Assembly (NCBI GenBank): GCA_030615565.1
Contig: JAUWZC010000038.1
Coordinates: 1 to 14,288, forward strand
Origin: Desulfobacteraceae bacterium
GTDB lineage: Bacteria > Desulfobacterota > DSM-4660 > Desulfatiglandales > B25-G16
Direction: 5' to 3'
DNA length: 14,288 nt
Position 1 is the stretch's first letter. Every line of letters begins with the position of its first letter. Both the position numbers and the translations under genes were made by a program. Positions 1 through 6,238 of this stretch are shown piece by piece. Under the pieces are notes generated by a model that saw only the letters and a list, made by a program, of their open reading frames with translations, was not told where the DNA came from and searched no databases.

Positions 1-1
1 T

Positions 2-94
2 TATGAAAATCTCCCACAAAAACTCGAAAAAGAAGGTGTTGACGCCAGAATCCCCTGGTTATATAATTTCAAATTGGATTTTCGCTTCCGATAG
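2..94 (+). CDS. Possible C-terminal end of an upstream protein (partial)
   Basis: An open frame runs from the window edge to a TAG at 92-94 and encodes about 30 residues. It begins YENLPQKLEKEGVDARI, which looks protein-like (charged amphipathic stretch) and is reminiscent of small periplasmic proteins with a Tyr-Glu-Asn-Leu-Pro-type motif. After that the sequence becomes aromatic and basic and then stops, so even if genuine the tail may be decayed. Thirty codons at an edge can be open by chance, so this is a weak call. Sequence to the left of the window would decide it. Confidence 0.3.
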   Translation, partial: YENLPQKLEKEGVDARIPWLYNFKLDFRFR

Positions 95-183
95 ATCCAT
101 TAGCCAAATCGTCAAATAAATCAGTCCAAAAAAATCGCTGATATATCGTGACCTTAGTTAGTTTAGCTACCCAAAGTCAAGTA

Positions 184-293
184 TACTGTTATTTTTATGG
201 AAAAATTTTGAGCCAAAATTTTTCACTATACGCTTTGTAGTCTATACTTTTCCCACCTGAGAAACATTGTAGAACCAAGGTAAATCATTCCAT
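184..293 (+). repeat. 110-bp direct repeat, copy 1
   Basis: This 110-bp block recurs in the same orientation at 4308-4417 with three differences, all transitions (at 189, 197 and 232). It contains a perfect 11-bp inverted repeat (200-210 and 214-224) with a 3-nt AGC loop. The two copies bracket the PilZ/TPR/GTPase/DUF4388 gene block. No target-site duplication is obvious at either copy. It could be a MITE-like element, a structured RNA, a shared regulatory leader or a recombination scar. Confidence 0.9.
200..224. repeat. Perfect hairpin inside repeat copy 1
   Basis: GAAAAATTTTG and its exact reverse complement are separated by AGC, giving an 11-bp stem with a 3-nt loop. The stem is fully conserved in the second copy (4324-4348). 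The run of Ts inside the right arm could give weak terminator behaviour on the plus strand, but the stem is very AT-rich, so a protein-binding palindrome is equally likely. Confidence 0.8.
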
Positions 294-372
294 TTTGACA
301 TTGCTTAGAATTTTTTATAAGTTATCCCTGTATTTCCCATAAAGTGCTTAGTGTGATTCAGGGGGTTTAAAT

Positions 373-722
373 TTGGCTAATAAAATTGAAAGACGCAAAC
401 AACAGAGAATCGAAGTTAGATGGCCCATTACTGTATTTACTGGTCAAGGTACAATAGAAGGAGAAACAAGAAATATAGCCGTTGATGGTATGCACATCTG
501 CTGCGAGGAGGCGCTACCTCTGAATGAAATTTTCGCATGTCCATCATACCTCCCAATCACCAGGCTATAGGGGTTACTGGCAAGGTGATCTGGTCAGATT
601 TCTATGCTATTGATGAGGGGAACACTACCCTTGGTATGGGCGTCTGCTTTGCAAAAATCTCTGATGGAGACCACCATTTTCTTAAAGATGTGGTCTCAGT
701 TCATTCCGAACCCAGTTTATGA
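373..722 (+). pseudogene. PilZ-domain protein, broken by a one-base frameshift
   Basis: PilZ domains bind cyclic di-GMP through an RxxxR loop and a (D/N)xSxxG motif. Here the N-terminal piece (373-570) has RRKQQR at residues 7-12 and NIAVDG at 34-39, with Ala in place of the usual Ser. The second half of the beta barrel continues in another frame (from about 527 to the TGA at 720-722), including GKVIWSD and GMGVCFAKI. Restoring one T to the four-T run at 530-533 joins the halves (EIF then RMSII) into a protein of about 117 residues, the normal size for a single PilZ domain. The start is TTG at 373 with a good ribosome site (AGGGGG, 360-365). The good ribosome site and the otherwise intact domain suggest a recent mutation or a sequencing error in the homopolymer. 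It is transcribed away from the other PilZ operon. Confidence 0.8.
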
Positions 723-789
723 AATTGGTTGTGTGATGTGAAATCAAGTTATGGAACTCAATTCTTCGGAGGTAACAGTTGAAGCGTAG

Positions 790-1971
790 CTATTTCACCT
801 CATACAGGTGATAAGCCAGTTTTGTCGTCATAAAAATACAAGTACATGCATTATAAATCATGTTTCTTAATGTCCCTGAAAGGCGCTTGTACTCTTTTTG
901 AAGGCTCTCCGTATCCAGTCTATTTAACTTTAAATCCTTTGATGCTAAAACCAAGGCATACCGAGGTTCATGGCCCATATCCATGAACGGCATATAACCA
1001 AAGACCTCATCTTTTTCAAGAGTCAATAGCGTCAGATAACCTTTCCGGGTCTGTCCAATCACGTATGTCTCACCTTTTATTATGGTGAAAGCCTCTTGTT
1101 TTGAAGAACCTTTTTCTATAATTACCTTCTTATTTTTGGTAAATCCCTTGGTCTTGTCCTCTTTCATGAACAACTCTACAGCCCTATCCGTAATCTTTCT
1201 TAGCCTACCATCCAGGCTGAGAAGAATTCCTCTGAAATCGGGTGATAGAGATGTGAACTCTCGATAAAGAAGCTCAGTATCCAGCAGACCCAGTCGAACG
1301 TCGCCTAAAGCAGTCACGACAGCACTTCGTGTATATTTCATGGGTGTCAATGCGGTGAAACTTCCGAGAAAGCATCCCTCTCCAAGACGGGCTATGTTCA
1401 GAGGACCATTGGGTGTTTCCTTGCTTACATTTACTGATCCTTTTAATATGACCCAAATCCACTTGCCATGACTCCCCCCTCTGACAATTCTCTCTCCATC
1501 GCTGTATTTTTCCTCATTAAGGACATGAGAGTAATCCACTAATGGTCCTTTAATGACCTGGGGAGCCCCTTTTTTCCCAGATCCAACTCCACTACTTTCT
1601 GCGGAAGCCACCTCATCAAAAGAGGGAGGCCCCACTTTTTTGATCAACCCGTCGTCAAGCATCCTCATGGCATCGAGCACAATCTCCATTCTGCTCTTGT
1701 TAATCACCCGTCCAATTTGAACCTCCTCTTCATAAAATTCGAATTTCCCTTCAATCCATCCAAACAGGGCGTAAATAGCATCTAAACCACTCAAAGGACC
1801 GCTGGTAGCATTTATAGGATCTCCGTTGAGAAAATATATTAGCCCAGGGTTTGGAGTATATTGACTCGTAATTCGTATTATCCCAGTGCTATTGTTCCCG
1901 CCAAGTATTTGAAAGATATCTGCCAGGCTAATAAAACTTAAGCTTCCTGCAAGTGCGGCTTTATCACTCAT
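790..1971 (-). CDS. DUF4388 protein with two cyclic-nucleotide-binding-like domains
   Basis: The 393-residue protein is last in the minus-strand signalling operon. Residues 5-108 look like a DUF4388 (PATAN-type) domain: LAGSLSFISLADIFQIL, then a G-x-I-R-I strand and FLNGDPINA. A low-complexity Gly/Ser linker (about 127-140) leads to a cNMP-binding fold at about 145-265 and a second, more diverged one at about 275-385. The first has GEGCFLG followed by TRSAVV; the second has VFGYMPF followed by PRYALV. Both keep the Arg-x-Ala of the phosphate-binding cassette, but Ser or Tyr replaces the usual Glu, so ligand binding is uncertain. No DNA-binding helix-turn-helix follows, so it is not a CRP-type regulator. 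ATG at 1971 has AAAGG about 7 nt upstream and lies 9 nt after the GTPase stop codon, suggesting translational coupling. It is inferred to be a soluble effector or regulator of the GTPase. Confidence 0.8.
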   Translation of the reverse strand: MSDKAALAGSLSFISLADIFQILGGNNSTGIIRITSQYTPNPGLIYFLNGDPINATSGPLSGLDAIYALFGWIEGKFEFYEEEVQIGRVINKSRMEIVLDAMRMLDDGLIKKVGPPSFDEVASAESSGVGSGKKGAPQVIKGPLVDYSHVLNEEKYSDGERIVRGGSHGKWIWVILKGSVNVSKETPNGPLNIARLGEGCFLGSFTALTPMKYTRSAVVTALGDVRLGLLDTELLYREFTSLSPDFRGILLSLDGRLRKITDRAVELFMKEDKTKGFTKNKKVIIEKGSSKQEAFTIIKGETYVIGQTRKGYLTLLTLEKDEVFGYMPFMDMGHEPRYALVLASKDLKLNRLDTESLQKEYKRLSGTLRNMIYNACTCIFMTTKLAYHLYEVK

Positions 1972-1980
1972 GGTGAACCT

Positions 1981-2595
1981 TTACTGTGACCATTTTAGCT
2001 CTTTTTGGAGATGACGCAATGTGAGAATTAAGCACTTCTTCAAAGTATCCCCTACGCCCTTTCCCTTCATGGCACTTGCCTCAAAGGAGGGGACCTTGAG
2101 CTTGCTGTTTAGGTCTCGCTCCATGACTTCTACAGGCATGATGGGAATACCTTGCGCGCCGAGATCTCGCTTGTTATATTGGATGACGAGTGGAATTTTG
2201 AATATAATCATATTCTGTTCTGCAAGGTTTTGCTGGAGATCCTTCAGAGATAAAAAGTTTGCTTTCCGTTGAATCTCAAGTGAATCTGCAACAAAAACCA
2301 CACCGTCCACATTCTTGAGAACAAGTTTTCTCGTTGAACTATATTTTGCCTGTCCAGGCACCGTGTAGAGCTGAACCTTGACGTCGCAACCTCTGATTTT
2401 ACCCAAGCCGATGGGAAGAAAATCAAAGAAGAGGGTACGATCCCCCTTGGTATTTATGGAGACCATCTCGCTGTTCGTGTATTTTTTCCCCGCTTTGAAA
2501 ATGTATTCCAAATTGGTGGTCTTTCCGCTCCGCCCCGGGCCATAATACACAATTTTACATTCAATGACTCTATCTTTAGAATTGAAGACAGCCAT
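1981..2595 (-). CDS. MglA-like small Ras-family GTPase
   Basis: This is a 204-residue GTPase of the MglA type, the switch that sets front-rear polarity in Myxococcus. Visible motifs are the P-loop GPGRSGKT (19-26), GDRTLFFDFLP (51-61), LYTVPGQ (76-82, in place of DxxGQ), NKRD (141-144) and SAMKGKG (174-180). Arg53 and Gln82 sit at the same numbers as the catalytic Arg and Gln of Myxococcus MglA. I chose ATG 2595 because MAVFNSKDRVIECKIVYYGPG aligns with the start of MglA; an in-frame TTG at 2616 would add seven residues. GGAGGG lies 13 nt before the chosen ATG, longer than ideal, so the start is not certain. The gene sits between the TPR gene (111-bp gap) and the DUF4388 gene (9 bp). No MglB/roadblock partner is present in the window. 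Confidence 0.9.
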   Translation of the reverse strand: MAVFNSKDRVIECKIVYYGPGRSGKTTNLEYIFKAGKKYTNSEMVSINTKGDRTLFFDFLPIGLGKIRGCDVKVQLYTVPGQAKYSSTRKLVLKNVDGVVFVADSLEIQRKANFLSLKDLQQNLAEQNMIIFKIPLVIQYNKRDLGAQGIPIMPVEVMERDLNSKLKVPSFEASAMKGKGVGDTLKKCLILTLRHLQKELKWSQ

Positions 2596-2706
2596 AAAAC
2601 TTAAAATACCCTCCAAAGACCCTTTCTGTAAAATTAGGGCTAAAAATCCTCATCTTCTTTAATTCCAGTACATGACCTGAAACCGATAGTCTTTTTAATC
2701 CAGTAA

Positions 2707-3612
2707 CTACACACCATCTATTGTGATATCCAATGCGTAATCCCCCCGCCTTGGGCCAGACGTTATTATTTTCAGTCCGGAAACGATCCCTCTGCTATTG
2801 AATATAGCTAAAGGGGAAAGACACTGCATCCCTGACAGTCGGAGTCCAGGCTCGAAGGCATCTGCCAAATCCTTCTGCTGAGCTGGAATGATGGTGCTAA
2901 TCTTATTACCCAACTGAAAGGTGATCTCGAACTCCACCATTTCACCCTTGCGGGGGCCATTTACCAGTTGTACACGAACTGAAGATATATCGATGATGTC
3001 CTCTTCTTTTTCCTCGGGTTTACCTTCTTCAGCAGGTGCTTCTTCCACCTGCGGGAGATCGGCTTTGATGCCCTGCTTTACTAAAGCATTCTCAAGAAAT
3101 ATTCGTATGTATTTCAGCTCTCTCCTGGAGAATGCATCTCGAGACACCCATTGTTTGAATTGGGCAATAGCAGCATCTTGTGAAGAAAGGGCTATGTGAC
3201 ACATGAGGATGTTCTTGGCCAGCAAAAGAGGCATTTTCCCTTCCTCTATTAGTCTTTGAAATTCTACTAATGCCTTCTCATATTGACCAAACTTGGCTAG
3301 GGCAACAGCTCCTTCGATTGCGGCCATGTCTTTATCTTTCGAAAATGTAAATAATCGGCTGATGAGATCCTGTACCTCTTGAGACAGCTCAGGTGTCTCT
3401 GTAACTTGATCAATCTCATCCAGAGTTCCTTCCACGGTTCGAATTTTGCTTTTAACGGTGTCTATAAGTTTCTTATCCTTGGAATAACGTTCATGGTTTT
3501 GGATGAATTTGAGGATCTCCTCGTATTTTTCTTTTGATTCCTCCAAAAGGCCCTGTTTTCGATAAATTTCCGCCTCTTTTATCAAAGACTTTATTCTTTC
3601 CTTATCAGACAT
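2707..3612 (-). CDS. TPR-repeat protein with an unassigned C-terminal domain
   Basis: The 301-residue protein is predicted cytoplasmic, with no signal peptide or membrane segment. Residues 5-45 form a TPR-like helical pair (AEIYRKQGLLEESKEKYEEIL). A second helical block at about 96-190 contains AKFGQYEKALVEFQRLIEEG and further helix pairs. An acidic Glu/Pro/Lys linker (about 189-207) separates these from a beta-rich tail (209-301). The tail has NGPRKGEMVEFE near its start and SGPRRGDYALDIT near its end, a similar Gly-Pro-Arg-x-Gly pattern repeated. I do not recognise this tail as a named family; a divergent PilZ-like or PDZ-like beta fold is possible. ATG 3612 has a strong ribosome site (GGTGAGGGG) and follows the PilZ stop by 14 bp. 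It is likely a scaffold for the PilZ protein and GTPase; this is inferred from context only. Confidence 0.75.
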   Translation of the reverse strand: MSDKERIKSLIKEAEIYRKQGLLEESKEKYEEILKFIQNHERYSKDKKLIDTVKSKIRTVEGTLDEIDQVTETPELSQEVQDLISRLFTFSKDKDMAAIEGAVALAKFGQYEKALVEFQRLIEEGKMPLLLAKNILMCHIALSSQDAAIAQFKQWVSRDAFSRRELKYIRIFLENALVKQGIKADLPQVEEAPAEEGKPEEKEEDIIDISSVRVQLVNGPRKGEMVEFEITFQLGNKISTIIPAQQKDLADAFEPGLRLSGMQCLSPLAIFNSRGIVSGLKIITSGPRRGDYALDITIDGV

Positions 3613-3626
3613 TGAATCCCCTCACC

Positions 3627-3983
3627 TTATATTATATTTTCTTGACCCCTGAAAATTAGTATATATTGTCTAATAAACCGACGCTTCTCTTCATCCATTT
3701 CCATGAACTCAATTCCGGATTCAAACTTTCCATCTTCCCGTTTCCTTGAATAGGCAATCTTTCCCTTCAAATCCATGAGGTCATTTTCTAGGGCTATAGT
3801 CAAAGACACAATATGATGCGGATCAATCGGAACATGTGTTTCGAGTAGGATTCCACCTTCACTTACATTTAAAGTCCTTCCCATTCCTTGCATCATTTCA
3901 TGGTTATTTTCATCAAGACAAACGTAAGATAAAAGGTTAGATGATTCGATTCTTGGGGCTATTCTTTTCTCATCTGTAACCAT
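3627..3983 (-). CDS. PilZ-domain protein (predicted c-di-GMP receptor)
   Basis: This 118-residue protein consists of little more than a PilZ domain. It keeps both c-di-GMP-binding motifs: RIAPR (RxxxR, residues 7-11) and NVSEGG (NxSxxG, 39-44). The rest of the barrel follows (VSLTIALEN, LKGKIAYSR, FESGIEFMEM) and then a C-terminal helix. A GTG at 4010 would extend it by nine residues but has no ribosome site. ATG 3983 has GGTGA 5 nt upstream and starts right before the DEKRIAPR motif, so I prefer it. It is the first gene of the minus-strand operon, about 45 nt below a predicted promoter (4035-4063). Because both motifs are intact, it is more likely a working c-di-GMP sensor than the broken plus-strand copy at 373-722. 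Confidence 0.88.
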   Translation of the reverse strand: MVTDEKRIAPRIESSNLLSYVCLDENNHEMMQGMGRTLNVSEGGILLETHVPIDPHHIVSLTIALENDLMDLKGKIAYSRKREDGKFESGIEFMEMDEEKRRFIRQYILIFRGQENII

Positions 3984-4034
3984 ACTATTCACCAAGTAAA
4001 AGTGTAACACAATTTTAAGAAATTTAGATATTAA

Positions 4035-4063
4035 TATATAATTTTTTACTTATCTCTGGTCAA
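4035..4063 (-). promoter_or_regulatory. Sigma-70-type promoter of the PilZ/GTPase operon
   Basis: Reading the minus strand, TTGACC (4058-4063) and TATATA (4035-4040) are separated by exactly 17 bp. Transcription would start near 4028, giving a leader of about 45 nt to the PilZ ATG at 3983. It is the only good promoter seen upstream of the four-gene minus-strand cluster. Confidence 0.6.
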
Positions 4064-4307
4064 TAATAATTTGACCCTTGACAATGATTTCAATACCTAA
4101 ACCCACCCTCCCTCTCCAAGCCAGAAAAACTTGCCTGTAACGTAGATTGCCCCGTTAGAATCAAGAATTTAATAAATAAGCTTTATAAGGTAAAATCTAG
4201 TGTATTAATTATAAGGCACATGTTGGATGTATTTATTAGATATCTTATTATCTGGAAATATGTATTATGTATCTTGTGGTTGCGGTAAATCTATCAAATG
4301 TAGTGAT

Positions 4308-4417
4308 TACTGCTATTTTTGTGGAAAAATTTTGAGCCAAAATTTTTCACTATACACTTTGTAGTCTATACTTTTCCCACCTGAGAAACATTGTAGAACC
4401 AAGGTAAATCATTCCAT
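4308..4417 (+). repeat. 110-bp direct repeat, copy 2
   Basis: This matches 184-293 at 107 of 110 positions in the same orientation, with no gaps. The internal 11-bp hairpin (4324-4348) is identical. Relative to the nearest gene it points the other way from copy 1: copy 1 precedes a plus-strand PilZ gene, while copy 2 lies upstream of, but antiparallel to, the minus-strand operon. That argues against a simple conserved promoter or leader and for a dispersed element or recombination boundary. Confidence 0.9.
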
Positions 4418-4478
4418 AAACTCACCATTATCATTTTCTTGGAGTTATAAAGATCTGACCACCCATCATGCAAATGAT

Positions 4479-4957
4479 CCTACCTATTGCACCTGCCTAC
4501 ACGGTAACGTCAAAGTAGAAACTAACTTAGTCAAATAGAAGTATTATCAAGACGTTTAAATCCGAAACTCGAATATCTAAACCCTAAACAATTTCAAAAT
4601 CCGAATACCCGCCTGCCATACATTATCAACGGTACAAGGCAGATAGTCGTTAGAGAAATAATATCTGGTAGTTTTTCGTTGGAATAGCAAAGAGGCATTG
4701 CGGGCAGGTCAAATGCTTCCGAGTTCCGGATTCCGAAACTCGGAATTCGGAAACAAAACATTCTCGGCATTGACATAATAACCATGCAAAACTGTTGAGA
4801 ATATCCTTCGTTTTGAATTTAGAATTTGGAGCATTCGAATTTGTTTCGGATTTCGTGCTTCGGATTTCGAATTTGCAAAAAATTGATTAAGCAAATAATC
4901 TTGATATTACACCGAGTTACATCTTTGAATGACTTAGCCCTACACCTACCTATTGCA
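4479..4957. repeat. Fossil inverted-repeat element between 13-bp direct repeats
   Basis: CCTACCTATTGCA occurs at 4479-4491 and again at 4945-4957. Between them lie degenerate AAATCCGAAACTCGAAT-type sequence (4560-4606) and its inverted counterpart made of TTCGGATTTCGAATTTG-type units (4810-4876). A GC-rich pair sits near the middle: ACCCGCCTGCC (4607-4617) and GCGGGCAGG (4700-4708). The same two strings lie almost next to each other in the palindrome at 14154-14178 (reverse strand), so the 82 nt between them here may be an insertion. There is no transposase, so this is a non-autonomous or decayed element. Confidence 0.5.
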
Positions 4958-4960
4958 TCC

Positions 4961-4987
4961 TTGACATATCTTTTTTTCTTCTATAGG
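4961..4987 (+). promoter_or_regulatory. Candidate promoter of the aminotransferase gene
   Basis: TTGACA (4961-4966) is a consensus -35 box. TATAGG (4982-4987) could be the -10 box with a short 15-bp spacer. It lies about 60 nt before the ATG at 5051 and no gene intervenes. The short spacing lowers confidence. Confidence 0.4.
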
Positions 4988-5050
4988 CTTTTAACACCTT
5001 AAAGCAATGGTCATATTTCCTAATAACAAAAATAGTACTTGGAGGCTTCA

Positions 5051-6238
5051 ATGAATATTGACACAAATGAGTTCAGAGACATCAACCCAGGCGAACGTTT
5101 ACTTATGGGGCCTGGGCCAAGCAATGTGTCCGCACGGGTGTTACAGGCCATGTCTGCTCCATGCATTGGCCATTTAGATCCCTATTTTTTATCGATAATG
5201 GATGAAACACAGCGTTTGCTTAAATATCTGTTCCAGACGGAAAATCCATTTACTATACCGGTTTCTGGCACAGGCAGTGCAGGAATGGAAACTTGTTTTG
5301 TCAATTTAGTAGAACCAGGAGAAGAGGTAGTAGTTTGCATAAATGGCGTATTTGGCACACGAATGGCCGATATTGTTAGGCGGCTGGGTGGCCAGCTTAT
5401 CCTTGTTGAAGGCGAATGGGGCAGAGCAATTGATCCAAATGAGGTACAAAAGAAAGTTCGGGGAAGAAATCCGAAACTTATTGCTGTAGTACATGCTGAG
5501 ACCTCTACAGGGGTCTGCCAGCCCCTTGAAGATATAGCGAGCATTGCGCATGAAGCAGGTGCGTTGTTTCTTGTAGACATGGTTACCTCACTTGGAGGGA
5601 TGGAAGTAGCTGTAGATAGCATGGGAATTGATGCAGCATACAGTGGAACACAAAAATGCATATCCTGCCCTCCAGGCTTAGCTCCCATCTCATTCGGCTC
5701 TGCCGCCATAAAAGCCCTTGAGAGCCGTAAAAGCCCGGTAGTGAGCTGGTATCTCGATATGAGCATGGTTCGCAGCTACTGGGGTGCTGAGAGGAAATAT
5801 CACCACACCGCACCAATCAATATGATCTATGCGCTTCGTGAAGCATTGCGCATCATTGCAGAGGAGGGACTTGAGGCACGTTTTGCCCGGCACCAATTGA
5901 ACCATAGAGCACTTGTGGCCGGGATAGAGGCAATGGGTCTTGCCATGCTTGTTCCCGAATCTGAACGCCTGCCAATGTTAAATGCTGTTTGTATTCCCGA
6001 GGGCGTAAACGATATGAAAGTGCGTAAAGCGCTCCTCAATGATTTTGGAATAGAGATAGGTGGCGGCTTGGGCGATCTTCAAGGCAAAATCTGGCGTGTG
6101 GGTCTGATGGGCCACTCTTCCAGCAGGAAAAACGTCTTTCTGTTCCTCTCTGCCCTGGAGACAGTGCTGAATGCTGAAGGTGCTAAGATAAAGGCCAGAG
6201 CCCTTAAGGCAGCATCAGCAGTTTATGCGGAAACATGA
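5051..6238 (+). CDS. Alanine-glyoxylate-type class V aminotransferase
   Basis: A 395-residue PLP-dependent enzyme of the AGXT/serine-glyoxylate aminotransferase group, predicted to pass an amino group between alanine or serine and glyoxylate or pyruvate in the cytoplasm. The pattern follows the AGT family from end to end: LLMGPGPSNV near the N terminus, SGTGSAGMET (72-81), HAETSTG (148-154), LVDMVTSLGG (174-183), the PLP-binding Lys202 in YSGTQKCIS, YHHTAPINMIYALREAL (250-266) and a C-terminal GLGDLQGKIWRVGLMG with the substrate-carboxylate Arg349. Length is normal for the family. ATG 5051 has a strong GGAGG 5 nt upstream; the in-frame TTG at 5039 precedes that site and is not the start. Family membership is clear, but donor and acceptor preference cannot be read from sequence. 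It stands alone, with the next gene 424 bp downstream. Confidence 0.92.
   Translation: MNIDTNEFRDINPGERLLMGPGPSNVSARVLQAMSAPCIGHLDPYFLSIMDETQRLLKYLFQTENPFTIPVSGTGSAGMETCFVNLVEPGEEVVVCINGVFGTRMADIVRRLGGQLILVEGEWGRAIDPNEVQKKVRGRNPKLIAVVHAETSTGVCQPLEDIASIAHEAGALFLVDMVTSLGGMEVAVDSMGIDAAYSGTQKCISCPPGLAPISFGSAAIKALESRKSPVVSWYLDMSMVRSYWGAERKYHHTAPINMIYALREALRIIAEEGLEARFARHQLNHRALVAGIEAMGLAMLVPESERLPMLNAVCIPEGVNDMKVRKALLNDFGIEIGGGLGDLQGKIWRVGLMGHSSSRKNVFLFLSALETVLNAEGAKIKARALKAASAVYAET

Larger units (their letters stand above)
95..372. other. Intergenic stretch holding repeat copy 1 and a candidate promoter
   Basis: No gene is visible. The stretch is AT-rich and contains the first copy of the 110-bp direct repeat (184-293). 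Directly after the repeat come TTGACA (295-300) and TATAAG (316-321), which with a 15-bp spacer could form a suboptimal sigma-70 promoter for the frameshifted PilZ gene at 373. The predicted leader would be about 45 nt. Confidence 0.5.
3984..5050. other. Long gene-free region with repeats and two promoters
   Basis: About 1.07 kb without a convincing gene. In order it holds: the promoter of the PilZ-GTPase operon (4035-4063), unannotated AT-rich sequence, the second 110-bp repeat (4308-4417), a palindromic fossil element (about 4560-4876) between two 13-bp direct repeats (4479-4491 and 4945-4957), and a promoter candidate for the aminotransferase (4961-4987). Short open frames around 4594-4894 run through low-complexity TTCGAATTTCGG-type sequence and are not credible genes. 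Confidence 0.7.

Noticed and set aside
184..293. Idea that the 110-bp repeat is a c-di-GMP riboswitch for the PilZ genes
   Set aside because: I see none of the GEMM-I core features, and copy 2 is antiparallel to its nearest PilZ gene.
4594..4894. Two small minus-strand frames between the repeats
   Set aside because: They translate degenerate TTCGAATTTCGG-type repeat DNA and the 82-nt insert; there is no protein signature.
4479..4957. CRISPR array
   Set aside because: The repeats are degenerate and unevenly spaced, there are no regular spacers, and no cas genes are nearby.
5182..5766. 194-codon minus-strand frame inside the aminotransferase
   Set aside because: It is antisense to a complete AGT-family gene, and its translation has no recognisable domain; it is a shadow of codon bias.
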